Below are positions 1 to 6,877 of a stretch of DNA of 8,337 bases, in pieces. A program made the position numbers and the translations under genes. Origin of the DNA: JBGVSA01 sp047605765 (GTDB lineage: Bacteria; Pseudomonadota; Gammaproteobacteria; Burkholderiales; Rhodocyclaceae). How positions within the stretch are numbered: position 1 is the first letter of the stretch; each line of letters begins with the position of its first letter. The notes beneath the pieces were generated by a model. It did no database searches and had not been told where the DNA came from. It was given only the letters and a program-made list of their open reading frames with translations. The stretch covers positions 1 to 8,337 of the forward strand of contig JASGFB010000146.1 of the NCBI GenBank assembly GCA_047605765.1, read 5' to 3'.

Positions 1-768
1 CACGCCGACATCGCCGGCACGGGCCATCTGGGCCAAGGCGGCGAGCGTCGTCTCGCGGGCGGAGCGCGACGCGGTGTTGCGGGCGGCGGGGCTGACCAGG
101 AACTTGACCGGATCACCATAGGCGCGGGCCAGTTGGCTGGCGTCCGGGGCCTGGCCGATGGGCAACAGACTGGCCGTCAGGCTGGCGCCGGTCAGGCGCT
201 TGGCTTCGATCTGGCGGCGGAAGCGCGCCCAGATGTCGTCGGCCTTGAGGCGGCCGACGTCCACCAGTTGGCGCGCCGCTGGCCAGCAGGCGTCCGGCAT
301 GTCGATGATGGCCAGCCATTGGCGCTCGAACGCCTGCAGGGCTACGCCCGATGCCGGCCCCGCCGCCTGGATGGCATAGCATTGCAGCTCCTGGTCGGGG
401 GCCTGCAGGCGCTCGTATTCACTGTTGAAGAGCGGCCATTGGCCTTCCTTGCCCAACCGCTTGAGCCATTCGCCGCGCAGCTTCTCGGCGAGCCAGGAAC
501 CTTCATTGCGGACCAGGAAGACGCGCACGTCGTCGGTCGGGATGGGCTCGCTCGGGCGCGCATTGCGCGCGGCCAGCCACCAATAGGTGACGTAGGGTTC
601 GAGTACGTGGGCGCTCGGCGCCGCCACCAGCGCGCCCAGGCGCGCGATATCGCCCCGGCCGGCGGCATCGCGGGCGGCGAGAATGCGGTCGTCACCAATG
701 TCGGCATGCGCCGCTTGTCCGCCCAACGCCACCCAGATTGCGGACAACACGCACAACGTCAGCCTCAT
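1..768 (-). CDS. slt: Soluble lytic murein transglycosylase, N-terminal part (partial, runs off left edge)
   Basis: The minus strand is open from the ATG at 768 to base 1, giving 256 codons without a stop; the C-terminus lies outside the window. Residues 1-22 form a signal peptide (start MRLTLCV, predicted cleavage after QAAHA), so the product is periplasmic. The rest is helix-rich, with tryptophan- and arginine-rich segments such as YVTYWWLAARN and GSWLAEKLRGEWLKRLG, which resemble the superhelical ring of Slt70-type enzymes. Those cleave peptidoglycan glycan strands to 1,6-anhydro-muropeptides. The catalytic lysozyme-like domain would be C-terminal and is not visible, so activity cannot be judged. 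A GGGGGA stretch lies about 10 bases upstream of the ATG. An in-frame GTG directly before it (769-771) and an ATG six codons upstream (784-786) are alternative starts, but the signal peptide favours 768. The gene is divergent from the cyclo-ligase gene. Family assignment is by pattern recognition. Confidence 0.8.
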   Translation of the reverse strand, partial: MRLTLCVLSAIWVALGGQAAHADIGDDRILAARDAAGRGDIARLGALVAAPSAHVLEPYVTYWWLAARNARPSEPIPTDDVRVFLVRNEGSWLAEKLRGEWLKRLGKEGQWPLFNSEYERLQAPDQELQCYAIQAAGPASGVALQAFERQWLAIIDMPDACWPAARQLVDVGRLKADDIWARFRRQIEAKRLTGASLTASLLPIGQAPDASQLARAYGDPVKFLVSPAARNTASRSARETTLAALAQMARAGDVGV

Positions 769-810
769 CACGTAACATTCCCCCATTTTTCTGCCGGACC
801 AGCATAGCAC

Positions 811-1392
811 GTGGTCACAGATACTCTTGATCGCCGTCCCTTGCGGGAACGGCTCATTGCCGAGCGCGAGGCGCTCGATCCCGTCGCCCGACGCCGCCTG
901 ACCGCCGCCATCGCCTCTCACGTGGACCGGCTGCTGTGGACCCTGCAGCCTTCGACGCTGGGTTTTTGCTGGCCGTTCCGTGGCGAGCCCGATTTGCGCG
1001 AATTGCTCACCCGTTGGGCCGCCGGCACGAGCAACCGCCAACTGGCGCTGCCCGTGGTCACCGCCGCCGACCAGCCATTGCTGTTCCGCCACTGGGCCCC
1101 CGGCGCACCTTTGGTGCCGGACCGTTACGGTATTCCGCACCCGGCCAGTGGCGCCAGCGTGCGCCCCGATGTGTTGCTGGTCCCCGTCAATGGCTTCGAT
1201 TCACGCGGCTATCGCATTGGTTACGGCGGCGGCTATTTCGACCGTACGCTGGCGGCGCTGCAGCCGGCGCCGGTCACCGTCGGCGTCGGTTTTGAACTGG
1301 CGCGTCTGGCCAAAGTGGCCGAAGCGGCCCACGACCGCCCGCTCGACTGGGTCGTGACGGAAGCCGGTTGCGTCGTGCAACCTCGCAAATAA
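811..1392 (+). CDS. ygfA: 5-formyltetrahydrofolate cyclo-ligase (5,10-methenyl-THF synthetase)
   Basis: This 193-residue protein has the usual length for the family. The enzyme uses ATP to convert 5-formyltetrahydrofolate to 5,10-methenyltetrahydrofolate in the cytoplasm, returning a storage or inhibitory folate to the one-carbon pool. Visible hallmarks are GFCWPFRGEPDL at about residues 51-62 (substrate region with the conserved E-P), DVLLVPVNGFD at 120-130, the Gly/Tyr-rich loop R135-IGYGGGYFDR-145 that is the family signature for the ATP/folate site, and the C-terminal HDRPLDWVVTE at 174-184. The start is GTG at 811, because an in-frame TAG at 805-807 excludes anything upstream. No clear Shine-Dalgarno precedes it, so the message may have a very short leader. 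Only 42 bp separate it from the divergent transglycosylase start, and the ceramidase-like gene follows after 10 bp, probably in the same operon. Confidence 0.93.
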   Translation: MVTDTLDRRPLRERLIAEREALDPVARRRLTAAIASHVDRLLWTLQPSTLGFCWPFRGEPDLRELLTRWAAGTSNRQLALPVVTAADQPLLFRHWAPGAPLVPDRYGIPHPASGASVRPDVLLVPVNGFDSRGYRIGYGGGYFDRTLAALQPAPVTVGVGFELARLAKVAEAAHDRPLDWVVTEAGCVVQPRK

Positions 1393-1402
1393 CCGGCCCA
1401 CA

Positions 1403-2050
1403 ATGACCCCCTTCGACGCCATCGACGGGTATTGCGAACGCATCGGGCCGGAATGGTGGTCGGAGCCGGTCAATGCCTTCAGCAACCTGGCCTTCTTGTG
1501 GGTGGCGTGGATGCTATGCCATCGCCGCTATCCACGCGACATCGGCGGCGAGGTGCGGCTGCTCGGCTGCCTCATCGGCCTGGTCGGCATCGGCAGCGGT
1601 CTTTTTCATGTTTACGGCAAGGTGTGGGGCGCGTGGCTGGACAGCGGCTTCATCGCGCTGTTCATCCTGACCTACCTGCACCGCTTTCTGCGCCGCCTGG
1701 CTGGCTACGGGCAGTTGGGCGCCTGGATGGGCGTGGCCAGCTTCGTGATGCTCGATCGCGGGGTGGCCGCGCTCGGCGATTTCGGCCTGAACGGCTCGGA
1801 AGGCTACATCCTGCCCGGCATCACGCTGGGCCTGCTGGTGCTGTGGGCGCGTCGCGTCGCACCGGCGGCGGCACCACATCTGGCGCGCGCCGGTGGGCTG
1901 TTCGTCGTGTCGTGGCTGCTGCGCACGATGGATATGACGCTATGCCCGTACTGGCCGCTGGGCACGCACTTCGCGTGGCACCTGCTCAATGCGGGCGTGC
2001 TTTACCTGTGCGTCAAAGGCCTGGCAGCCGGGTGTCGGCCCGGCTGGTGA
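1403..2050 (+). CDS. Alkaline-ceramidase-family integral membrane hydrolase (CREST superfamily)
   Basis: This 215-residue, strongly hydrophobic protein has about seven predicted membrane helices. It matches the alkaline ceramidase family, whose eukaryotic members hydrolyse the amide bond of ceramide using a zinc ion held in the membrane. The conserved set is present with family spacing: S65-x3-H69, then D80 eleven residues later, and H189-x3-H193 in GTHFAWH near the C-terminus. The N-terminal segment DGYCER (8-13) followed by E21-P-V-N24 resembles the calcium-binding and first-helix motif of the human enzymes. The ATG at 1403 has no strong Shine-Dalgarno and lies 10 bp after the cyclo-ligase stop, suggesting translation coupled to that gene. 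The stop is 12 bp from that of the convergent nitronate-monooxygenase-like gene. The fold and metal site are well supported; the substrate in this bacterium is unknown and may be another amide-linked lipid. Confidence 0.85.
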   Translation: MTPFDAIDGYCERIGPEWWSEPVNAFSNLAFLWVAWMLCHRRYPRDIGGEVRLLGCLIGLVGIGSGLFHVYGKVWGAWLDSGFIALFILTYLHRFLRRLAGYGQLGAWMGVASFVMLDRGVAALGDFGLNGSEGYILPGITLGLLVLWARRVAPAAAPHLARAGGLFVVSWLLRTMDMTLCPYWPLGTHFAWHLLNAGVLYLCVKGLAAGCRPGW

Positions 2051-2062
2051 GGAAGGCCCCGA

Positions 2063-3259
2063 TCAAGCCGCGGCAGCGGCGGCCGAACCGGTTTCAGCCG
2101 CCGGCTGGGCATGGCCGGTCAGCAGGAAGGACAACAACTCGCGCACCGGGCGAATCTCCTGACCAAAGGGCAGCTTGCCCTTGCCACGGAAGAACAGGCC
2201 GTTGGCAATGTCACCGGCCTGGGCGGCGGCCAGATGCTTGTCGATGCAGAACTGACCGATCTTGGGCAGACAGTCGCGCAGACCGCACTGAATCAGGCAA
2301 TCCCATTTTTGCGAGCACACGCGGGCGGCGTTCGACTGGGCGGCGGCCAATTGCAGCTTGGGCTCGCGCTTGAGATAACGCTCCAGCCAGGCGTTGCGCA
2401 CCGCTCGCGCCGGCAGGCCGGCCACGCTGGTGAATTCGGCGATGTCTTCCGGCTTGGCATTGGCCAGGGTCTGCTTGAAACGGATATCGGCGTCGCTCTC
2501 TTCGGTGACGGCGAACGCCGTACCCAGCTGCACACCCGAAGCCCCCATATCGAGCAGTTGCCGCACGCGCTGATGACTGTCTACGCCACCGGCGGCGATG
2601 AGCGGGATCTGGCCGCGTTCGATGCCCAGCTTGTCGAGCGCTTCAACGCACTCCGGCAACACGTTTTCCATGTCGAAGCGCGGATCGCCGAGATCGTCGA
2701 CCTTGGCGGCGCCCAGATGGCCGCCTGCCCAGCCCGGGTGTTCGATGACGATGGCGTCGGGGATGTGCCCCTTGCGCATCCAGCGCTTGACGACCAGCGC
2801 CACGCCCCGCGCGTCCGACAGGATCGGGATCAGCGCGACATCCTTGTAACCGGCGGCCAGCTCAGGCAGGTCCAGCGGCAGGCCGGCACCCATTACAATG
2901 GCATGAGCGCCGGACATGCAGGCCTGCTTGACGTAGTCGACGTACTGGGTCACCGCACGCATGACGTTTACGGCAACCATGCCGGCACCGCGAGCGGCTT
3001 CGAGGGCGGCGACGATCTCGCGGTCGAGCGCCACCAGGTTGGCTTTTTCGATGTCCTCGCGCGAGGCGCCTTCGGTCTGTTCCATCAGGTCACCATGCAG
3101 GCGACGCAGATCGACGCTGGCAATGGTGCCGACAGCCCCTTCCTTGGCCACCGCGCCAGCCAGGCGATGGGCAGATACTCCGACCCCCATGCCTCCCTGG
3201 ACGACGGGAAGCAGCGAGCGGCCCCGAATGACGAGGGGCGGGAGTTCATGGCGAATCAT
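2063..3259 (-). CDS. Nitronate monooxygenase-like FMN-dependent oxidoreductase (2-nitropropane dioxygenase family)
   Basis: This 398-residue protein has a TIM-barrel FMN-binding pattern. The N-terminus has LLPVVQGGMGVGVSAHRLAGAV (described from residues 17-38), where the QGGMG turn binds flavin. The middle has EHPGWAGGHLG at 173-183, with H181 in the position of the catalytic base of nitronate monooxygenases. IPLIAAGGVDS (218-228) and GASGVQLGTAF (239-249) form the phosphate-binding end. Family members oxidise alkyl nitronates to carbonyl compounds and nitrite, but many homologues have other NAD(P)H-linked flavin roles, so the substrate is not assigned. I chose the ATG at 3259 because it is preceded by AAGAGA and begins the conserved MIRHELPP segment; an in-frame ATG at 3370 would add 37 residues unlike the family. 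The C-terminal part has five cysteines (315, 321, 325, 330, 338), and the protein ends in an alanine run. It converges on the ceramidase-like gene and diverges from the DUF2007 gene. Confidence 0.85.
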   Translation of the reverse strand: MIRHELPPLVIRGRSLLPVVQGGMGVGVSAHRLAGAVAKEGAVGTIASVDLRRLHGDLMEQTEGASREDIEKANLVALDREIVAALEAARGAGMVAVNVMRAVTQYVDYVKQACMSGAHAIVMGAGLPLDLPELAAGYKDVALIPILSDARGVALVVKRWMRKGHIPDAIVIEHPGWAGGHLGAAKVDDLGDPRFDMENVLPECVEALDKLGIERGQIPLIAAGGVDSHQRVRQLLDMGASGVQLGTAFAVTEESDADIRFKQTLANAKPEDIAEFTSVAGLPARAVRNAWLERYLKREPKLQLAAAQSNAARVCSQKWDCLIQCGLRDCLPKIGQFCIDKHLAAAQAGDIANGLFFRGKGKLPFGQEIRPVRELLSFLLTGHAQPAAETGSAAAAAA

Positions 3260-3316
3260 GGAGTGACGTCTCTTGAGAATGAGCTTCGGACCGTATGTCA
3301 GCCCCCCCGGTTTGCG

Positions 3317-3332
3317 TTTGACCTGCGTCAAA
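3317..3332. promoter_or_regulatory. Perfect palindrome TTTGAC-N4-GTCAAA, FNR/FixK-like operator candidate
   Basis: TTTGAC (3317-3322) and GTCAAA (3327-3332) are perfect reverse complements around CTGC. The core TTGA-N6-TCAA matches the half-site layout bound by FNR/FixK-type regulators, although the usual T/A next to the spacer is C/G here. It lies 58 bp upstream of the nitronate-monooxygenase-like start and 98 bp upstream of the DUF2007 gene start, so it could act on either. No factor is identified. Confidence 0.35.
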
Positions 3333-3353
3333 TCGCGCCGGACGCCTACAGAC

Positions 3354-3369
3354 TGCCGGACAGCCGGCA
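3354..3369. repeat. Perfect inverted repeat TGCCGG-N4-CCGGCA in divergent intergenic region
   Basis: TGCCGG (3354-3359) and CCGGCA (3364-3369) pair perfectly around ACAG. The geometry (6-4-6) equals that of the palindrome 37 bp to its left, but the sequence differs. It could be an operator or a small hairpin. In a GC-rich genome such a 6-bp pair can arise by chance. Confidence 0.3.
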
Positions 3370-3380
3370 TGGCGCTCGCA

Positions 3381-3409
3381 TTGCAAGATACACGCGCTGG
3401 ATTTGTGCT
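3381..3409 (+). promoter_or_regulatory. Possible sigma-70-type promoter for the DUF2007 gene
   Basis: TTGCAA (3381-3386) and TGTGCT (3404-3409) are separated by 17 bases and match four and three of the six consensus positions. Transcription would start about 15 bases before the ATG at 3430, leaving GAGG (3415-3418) as ribosome binding site. The match is weak. Confidence 0.25.
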
Positions 3410-3429
3410 TTCCCGAGGTCACTTCTGAC

Positions 3430-4284
3430 ATGAGCAACCATGACACGCTCACGCGCACCCGCGAATTGCGCGCGCAGTTGGCCCAGATGGACGACAACGA
3501 CCTGCTGGCGCGCTGGCAGCAGGGAGAATTCGCCGACTGGGCGCGCGCGGCGGCCGAGGGCGAATGGCGCGCACGCGGCCTGGATGCCGGCGCTTTCGGC
3601 GCGGCGGCACAAGACGATCAAGCGGAAGACGAAACCGGCCAGGACATGCGCACGGTATTCCGCGCCCACTCGCCGACCGAAGCCCATACGATCCAGGCAT
3701 TCCTGGCGGGCAGTGGCATCCCGGCGGTGGTGCCGGACGCGCATCTGGCGCACGTCCAGCCGCTCTACGGCATCGCCCTGGGCTGGATCCGTGTGCAAGT
3801 CCCCATCGATCAGAGCGATGCGGCACTGGAATTGATCAGACAGTTTCATGCCGGCCATCTGGCGCTGGACGACACGGCGCCGGAAGCCTGGCAGGCCGAG
3901 ACGGACAGCCCGGCCGACCCGCCCGCGCAGCCGCCCGACATGAACACGGCCAGATGGATCGCCGGGCTCTATACCGGGTGCCGCGTCGCCTTGTTCCTGG
4001 GCATGGCAAGCCTGTTCTGGCCGGCACAGCCCATGGTGGCGAGTGTGCTCATCCTGTCCGCCGCCCTGTTCGGTTACATCATATTGGTGCTGTTGTCCGG
4101 GCGGCCTCGCCCCGACCGGCTGATGCTGATCTACTTCGGCGCCAACCTGTTGCTGGCGGTGGGGAGCACGTCAATCGGCCTGACCCTGCTCGATATCCTG
4201 TTGATCGCTTACATCACCCGGCGCACGGCGCAGGTACGCGACGCTCAGCGCGGCGCGCAGAAATCCTTGCCGCCGGCCGAGTAG
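3430..4284 (+). CDS. DUF2007-domain protein with C-terminal membrane helices
   Basis: This 284-residue protein has three parts. Residues 1-70 are a polar helical segment (ELRAQLAQMDDNDLLARWQ...) of the kind often placed before DUF2007. Residues 73-137, starting MRTVFRAHSPTEAHTIQAFL and ending in DAALELI, match DUF2007, a small ferredoxin-like domain named putative signal-transducing protein; its function is not established. After a proline-rich, acidic linker (150-172) come four hydrophobic stretches at about 178-197, 202-223, 230-249 and 250-264, ending in the positively charged ITRRTAQVR. The domain is therefore likely cytoplasmic and membrane-tethered. I chose the ATG at 3430, with GAGG eleven bases upstream, over an in-frame ATG at 3403 that lacks a site. 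The last 40 bp overlap the convergent CYTH-like gene. I cannot name a partner or ligand. Confidence 0.75.
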   Translation: MSNHDTLTRTRELRAQLAQMDDNDLLARWQQGEFADWARAAAEGEWRARGLDAGAFGAAAQDDQAEDETGQDMRTVFRAHSPTEAHTIQAFLAGSGIPAVVPDAHLAHVQPLYGIALGWIRVQVPIDQSDAALELIRQFHAGHLALDDTAPEAWQAETDSPADPPAQPPDMNTARWIAGLYTGCRVALFLGMASLFWPAQPMVASVLILSAALFGYIILVLLSGRPRPDRLMLIYFGANLLLAVGSTSIGLTLLDILLIAYITRRTAQVRDAQRGAQKSLPPAE

Positions 4285-5093
4285 ACAAAGGCTGTCTTGG
4301 TGCTGTCCTGGGCGAAGGCGCTGCGTGGCAGGCGCGCCTGCAAGGCCCAGTAGAAGCGATCGGCAGCGGCCACGCCGGCATCGTCGGGCGCGGCCGGCAG
4401 CACGATACGGAAAGAAAACTCCGCCGCCATCAGCGGCGCGGCGTCGTGTGGCTGCCACAGCGTGATGCCGGATGTCATCTTGAGCGAAGCGCCGTGCAGG
4501 ACGCCCATCGGGATATCGGTCTGCACGATGTCGTCGCCGCGAACCGGCTCCAGCGCCGCCTGCGCAGGGAGTCCGCCCAAGGCATCGAAGACGGCCCGGG
4601 CTTCTTCCAGCGTACGCAGCGGCGTGGCCGCGCCACGCGCTACCGTCACCGACCGTGACAGCCATACGGTAGCCGGCGGTGTGACGTCTTCTTCCAGGTG
4701 CGCACGCGCTTTGCCCCGCGCCGACAGGGGCGTCGCCAACACGCGGGCACGATCGGCCAGACGCAGCTTGAGGGTCAGCTCCCCCTTCTTGCCATGGCGC
4801 CGCTCACGCAGTGTCCAGCCGGCTTCGCGCAGCAGGCACTGCCCCGGCACATCGTAATAGCGCACCTGGCGCACCCCGCGACGCCCCGCCACGGGGACAC
4901 CGTCCACGCCAGCCTCGGCGGCGGCCTGTTGCACCAGACGCCCGATACGCTCGATGCCCACCGTCGGATCGGCGGCCGAGAATATGCCGGGATCGACGTC
5001 GAGCTTGTATTCGCGCGTCATGCGCTCGGCGTGCGCCGTGGCGGCCAATGCCGCCAGGCACAACAGGCCGACGAGCGCACGGCGCGCGCGCAT
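4245..5093 (-). CDS. Secreted CYTH-like (triphosphate tunnel fold) protein of unknown function
   Basis: This 282-residue protein starts with a clear signal peptide (MRARRALVGLLCLAALAATAHA, residues 1-22, cleavage before ER), so it is exported. The mature part begins REYKLDVD, followed by VRYYDVPGQCLLREAGWTLR (77-96), an ERR and then ELTLKLRL (105-112). This order (E-x-K strand, Y-x-D strand, L-R-x-R strand, L-T-x-K strand) is that of the CYTH domain, which in ThiT-like phosphatases and class IV cyclases binds triphosphates through charged side chains in a beta-barrel. The first glutamate of the ExExK signature is a threonine (T27), so the classical chemistry may be lost. A periplasmic location is unusual for this fold. 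The gene starts 4 bp after the ABC-F stop (coupled) and overlaps the convergent DUF2007 gene by 40 bp. The CYTH link is inference; the open frame and signal peptide are seen directly. Confidence 0.7.
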   Translation of the reverse strand: MRARRALVGLLCLAALAATAHAERMTREYKLDVDPGIFSAADPTVGIERIGRLVQQAAAEAGVDGVPVAGRRGVRQVRYYDVPGQCLLREAGWTLRERRHGKKGELTLKLRLADRARVLATPLSARGKARAHLEEDVTPPATVWLSRSVTVARGAATPLRTLEEARAVFDALGGLPAQAALEPVRGDDIVQTDIPMGVLHGASLKMTSGITLWQPHDAAPLMAAEFSFRIVLPAAPDDAGVAAADRFYWALQARLPRSAFAQDSTKTAFVYSAGGKDFCAPR

Positions 5094-5097
5094 GATC

Positions 5098-6717
5098 TTA
5101 TTCGAGACCCTGGCTGGCCAGGTATTCGTCGTAGCTGCCGCGATAGTCGATGATCTGGCCATCGGTCTTGATCTCGATGATGCGGGTGGCGATTGACGAG
5201 ACGAATTCGCGATCGTGCGAGACGAAGAACAAGGTGCCCGTGAAGTCGCCGACGCCCGAGTTGAGCGACTCGATCGATTCCATGTCCAAGTGGTTGGTCG
5301 GTTCGTCAAGCACCAGCACGTTCTTGCGCTGGAGCATCAGCTTGCCGAACAGCATGCGGCCTTGCTCGCCGCCGGAGATCACGCGCACCGGCTTCTTGAC
5401 TTCGTCACCCTTGAAGAGGAGGCGGCCCAGCGTGCCGCGGATCAGCGTAACGGCGTCGTCGCCGTCATAACCCCCTTCACGCACGTAGCCGCTGATCCAG
5501 TCGGTCAGGCTTTCGTCCGAATCGAACTCGGCGGCGTGGTCCTGCGCGTAGTAGCCCAGCTTGGCCTTTTCGGCCCACTTGAGGGTGCCCTTCTGCGCCA
5601 CCAGTTCGCCCATCAACAGCTTGAGCAGGGTGGTCTTGCCGACGCCGTTCTCGCCGATGATGGCCACTTTGTCGCCGGCATCGATGGCCAGGCTCAGCTT
5701 GTTGATGACCGGCTTGTCGGCTTCATAGCCAAAGGTGAGGTTTTCGATTTCGACGGCCTGGCGGTGCAGCTTTTCCTTCTCGTCATAATCGAAGCGGATC
5801 CACGGATACTGGCGCGAGGACGGCTTGAATTCGTCGATCTTGATCTTATCGATCTGCTTGGCACGGCTGGTGGCCTGGCGCGCCTTGGACTTGTTGGCCG
5901 AGAAGCGGCGCACGAACTCCTGCAGTTCAGCGATCTTTTCCTTGGCACGCGCGTTGTCGCGCGCCTGTTGTTCGCGCGCCTGCTGCGACGCTTCCATGTA
6001 ATCGTCGTAGTTGCCGGGGTACACCTGGATGCGGCCGTAATCCAGGTCGGCCATGTGCGTGCATACCTGGTTCAGAAAGTGGCGGTCGTGGCTGATGATG
6101 ATCATCGTGCTGTCACGCCCGTTGAGCACGTTCTCCAGCCAGCGGATGGTGTTGATGTCCAGGTTGTTGGTCGGTTCGTCCAGCAGCAGGATCTCGGGAT
6201 TGGCGAAAAGCGCCTGGCACAGCAGCACGCGCAGCTTCCAGCCCGGCGCGACTTCGCTCATCGGGCCGACGTGCTGCTCGGTGGGGATGCCCACGCCCAG
6301 CAGCAACTCACCGGCGCGCGCCTCGGCCGTGTAGCCATCGTACTCGGCGAACTTACCTTCCAGCTCGGCCGCATGCATGTAGTCGTCTTCGGTCGCCTCG
6401 GGGTTGGCGTAGATGGCGTCCTTCTCCTGCATGCAGGCCCACATTTCGGCATGCCCCTGCATCACCACGTCGATGACGCGCTGGTCTTCGAAGGCGAACT
6501 GGTCCTGGCGCAGGAAGGCCATGCGCTCGCCCGAATCCAGGGCGACGTTGCCGGCGCTCGGATCCAGCACGCCGGCCAGGATCTTCATGAAGGTCGACTT
6601 GCCCGCCCCGTTGGCACCGATCAGACCATAGCGGTTGCCATCGCCGAATTTGACGGAAACGTTCTCGAAAAGGGGTTTGGCCCCGAATTGTTGGGTGATG
6701 TTATTAGCAATCAGCAC
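5098..6717 (-). CDS. ybiT: ABC-F family ATPase, YbiT type
   Basis: This 539-residue soluble protein has two ATP-binding domains and no membrane segments, as in ABC-F proteins, which act on the ribosome rather than transport. Domain 1 has Walker A GANGAGKST (34-42), signature region SEVAPGWKLR (154-163) and Walker B LLLDEPTNNLD (177-187). The linker (about 236-320) carries the charged, helical ABC-F interdomain segment RRFSANKSKARQATSRAKQID. Domain 2 has GENGVGKTT (355-363), ISGGEQGR (447-454) and DEPTNHLD (471-478), followed by switch motif SHDREF. The whole sequence follows my recollection of Escherichia coli YbiT very closely from start to end, including the non-LSGG first signature, so I prefer YbiT to EttA, Uup or YheS. 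Translation starts at GTG (6717), with AAGGA eight bases upstream (6725-6729); an ATG 16 bases further upstream is out of frame. The secreted CYTH-like gene follows after 4 bp. YbiT's cellular role is still poorly defined. Confidence 0.95.
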   Translation of the reverse strand: MLIANNITQQFGAKPLFENVSVKFGDGNRYGLIGANGAGKSTFMKILAGVLDPSAGNVALDSGERMAFLRQDQFAFEDQRVIDVVMQGHAEMWACMQEKDAIYANPEATEDDYMHAAELEGKFAEYDGYTAEARAGELLLGVGIPTEQHVGPMSEVAPGWKLRVLLCQALFANPEILLLDEPTNNLDINTIRWLENVLNGRDSTMIIISHDRHFLNQVCTHMADLDYGRIQVYPGNYDDYMEASQQAREQQARDNARAKEKIAELQEFVRRFSANKSKARQATSRAKQIDKIKIDEFKPSSRQYPWIRFDYDEKEKLHRQAVEIENLTFGYEADKPVINKLSLAIDAGDKVAIIGENGVGKTTLLKLLMGELVAQKGTLKWAEKAKLGYYAQDHAAEFDSDESLTDWISGYVREGGYDGDDAVTLIRGTLGRLLFKGDEVKKPVRVISGGEQGRMLFGKLMLQRKNVLVLDEPTNHLDMESIESLNSGVGDFTGTLFFVSHDREFVSSIATRIIEIKTDGQIIDYRGSYDEYLASQGLE

Positions 6718-6849
6718 GGACGGATTCCTTCATGAGCAGCAGTCCGAGCACGACTGCCTAGCTGGGGATAGAGAAACCCTTAATGATAACGCGGGTCGGG
6801 TCATTGCGGCGCTGCAAGGAGCTTGCCCGGCGGCCAGGGCGCCTCTGTC

Positions 6850-6870
6850 GGGCACTTTTGCCCTTATTTT
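6850..6870 (+). terminator. Intrinsic-terminator-like hairpin on the plus strand
   Basis: GGGCA (6850-6854) pairs with TGCCC (6859-6863) around a CTTT loop and is followed by TTATTTT (6864-6870). The stem is short (5 bp) but GC-rich and directly followed by a T-rich tail, the arrangement of a Rho-independent terminator. No plus-strand gene is recognised before it, so it would end either an unannotated small RNA or stray antisense transcription of ybiT. Confidence 0.4.
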
Positions 6871-6877
6871 CCTGCAA

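Noticed and set aside
133..807. 224-codon plus-strand frame at the left edge
   Set aside because: Shadow of the transglycosylase frame, which has a signal peptide and a continuous reading to base 1.
1432..2373. 313-codon plus-strand frame overlapping the ceramidase-like gene
   Set aside because: Arg/Gly/Pro-rich product typical of an out-of-frame reading; crosses two convergent genes.
3260..3370. 37-residue N-terminal extension of the nitronate-monooxygenase-like protein (ATG at 3370)
   Set aside because: Its residues are basic and unlike the family; it would cover the palindromes, and the ATG at 3259 has a better-placed ribosome site.
2111..3433. 440-codon open frame on the plus strand across the nitronate-monooxygenase gene
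   Set aside because: Antisense shadow; the minus-strand product has clear family motifs and a ribosome site, this one has neither.
5215..6735. 506-codon open frame on the plus strand across ybiT
   Set aside because: It mirrors the ABC-F gene almost end to end, as happens with strongly biased third positions in GC-rich DNA; its product is low-complexity in Val, Asp, Gly and Leu, with no domain.
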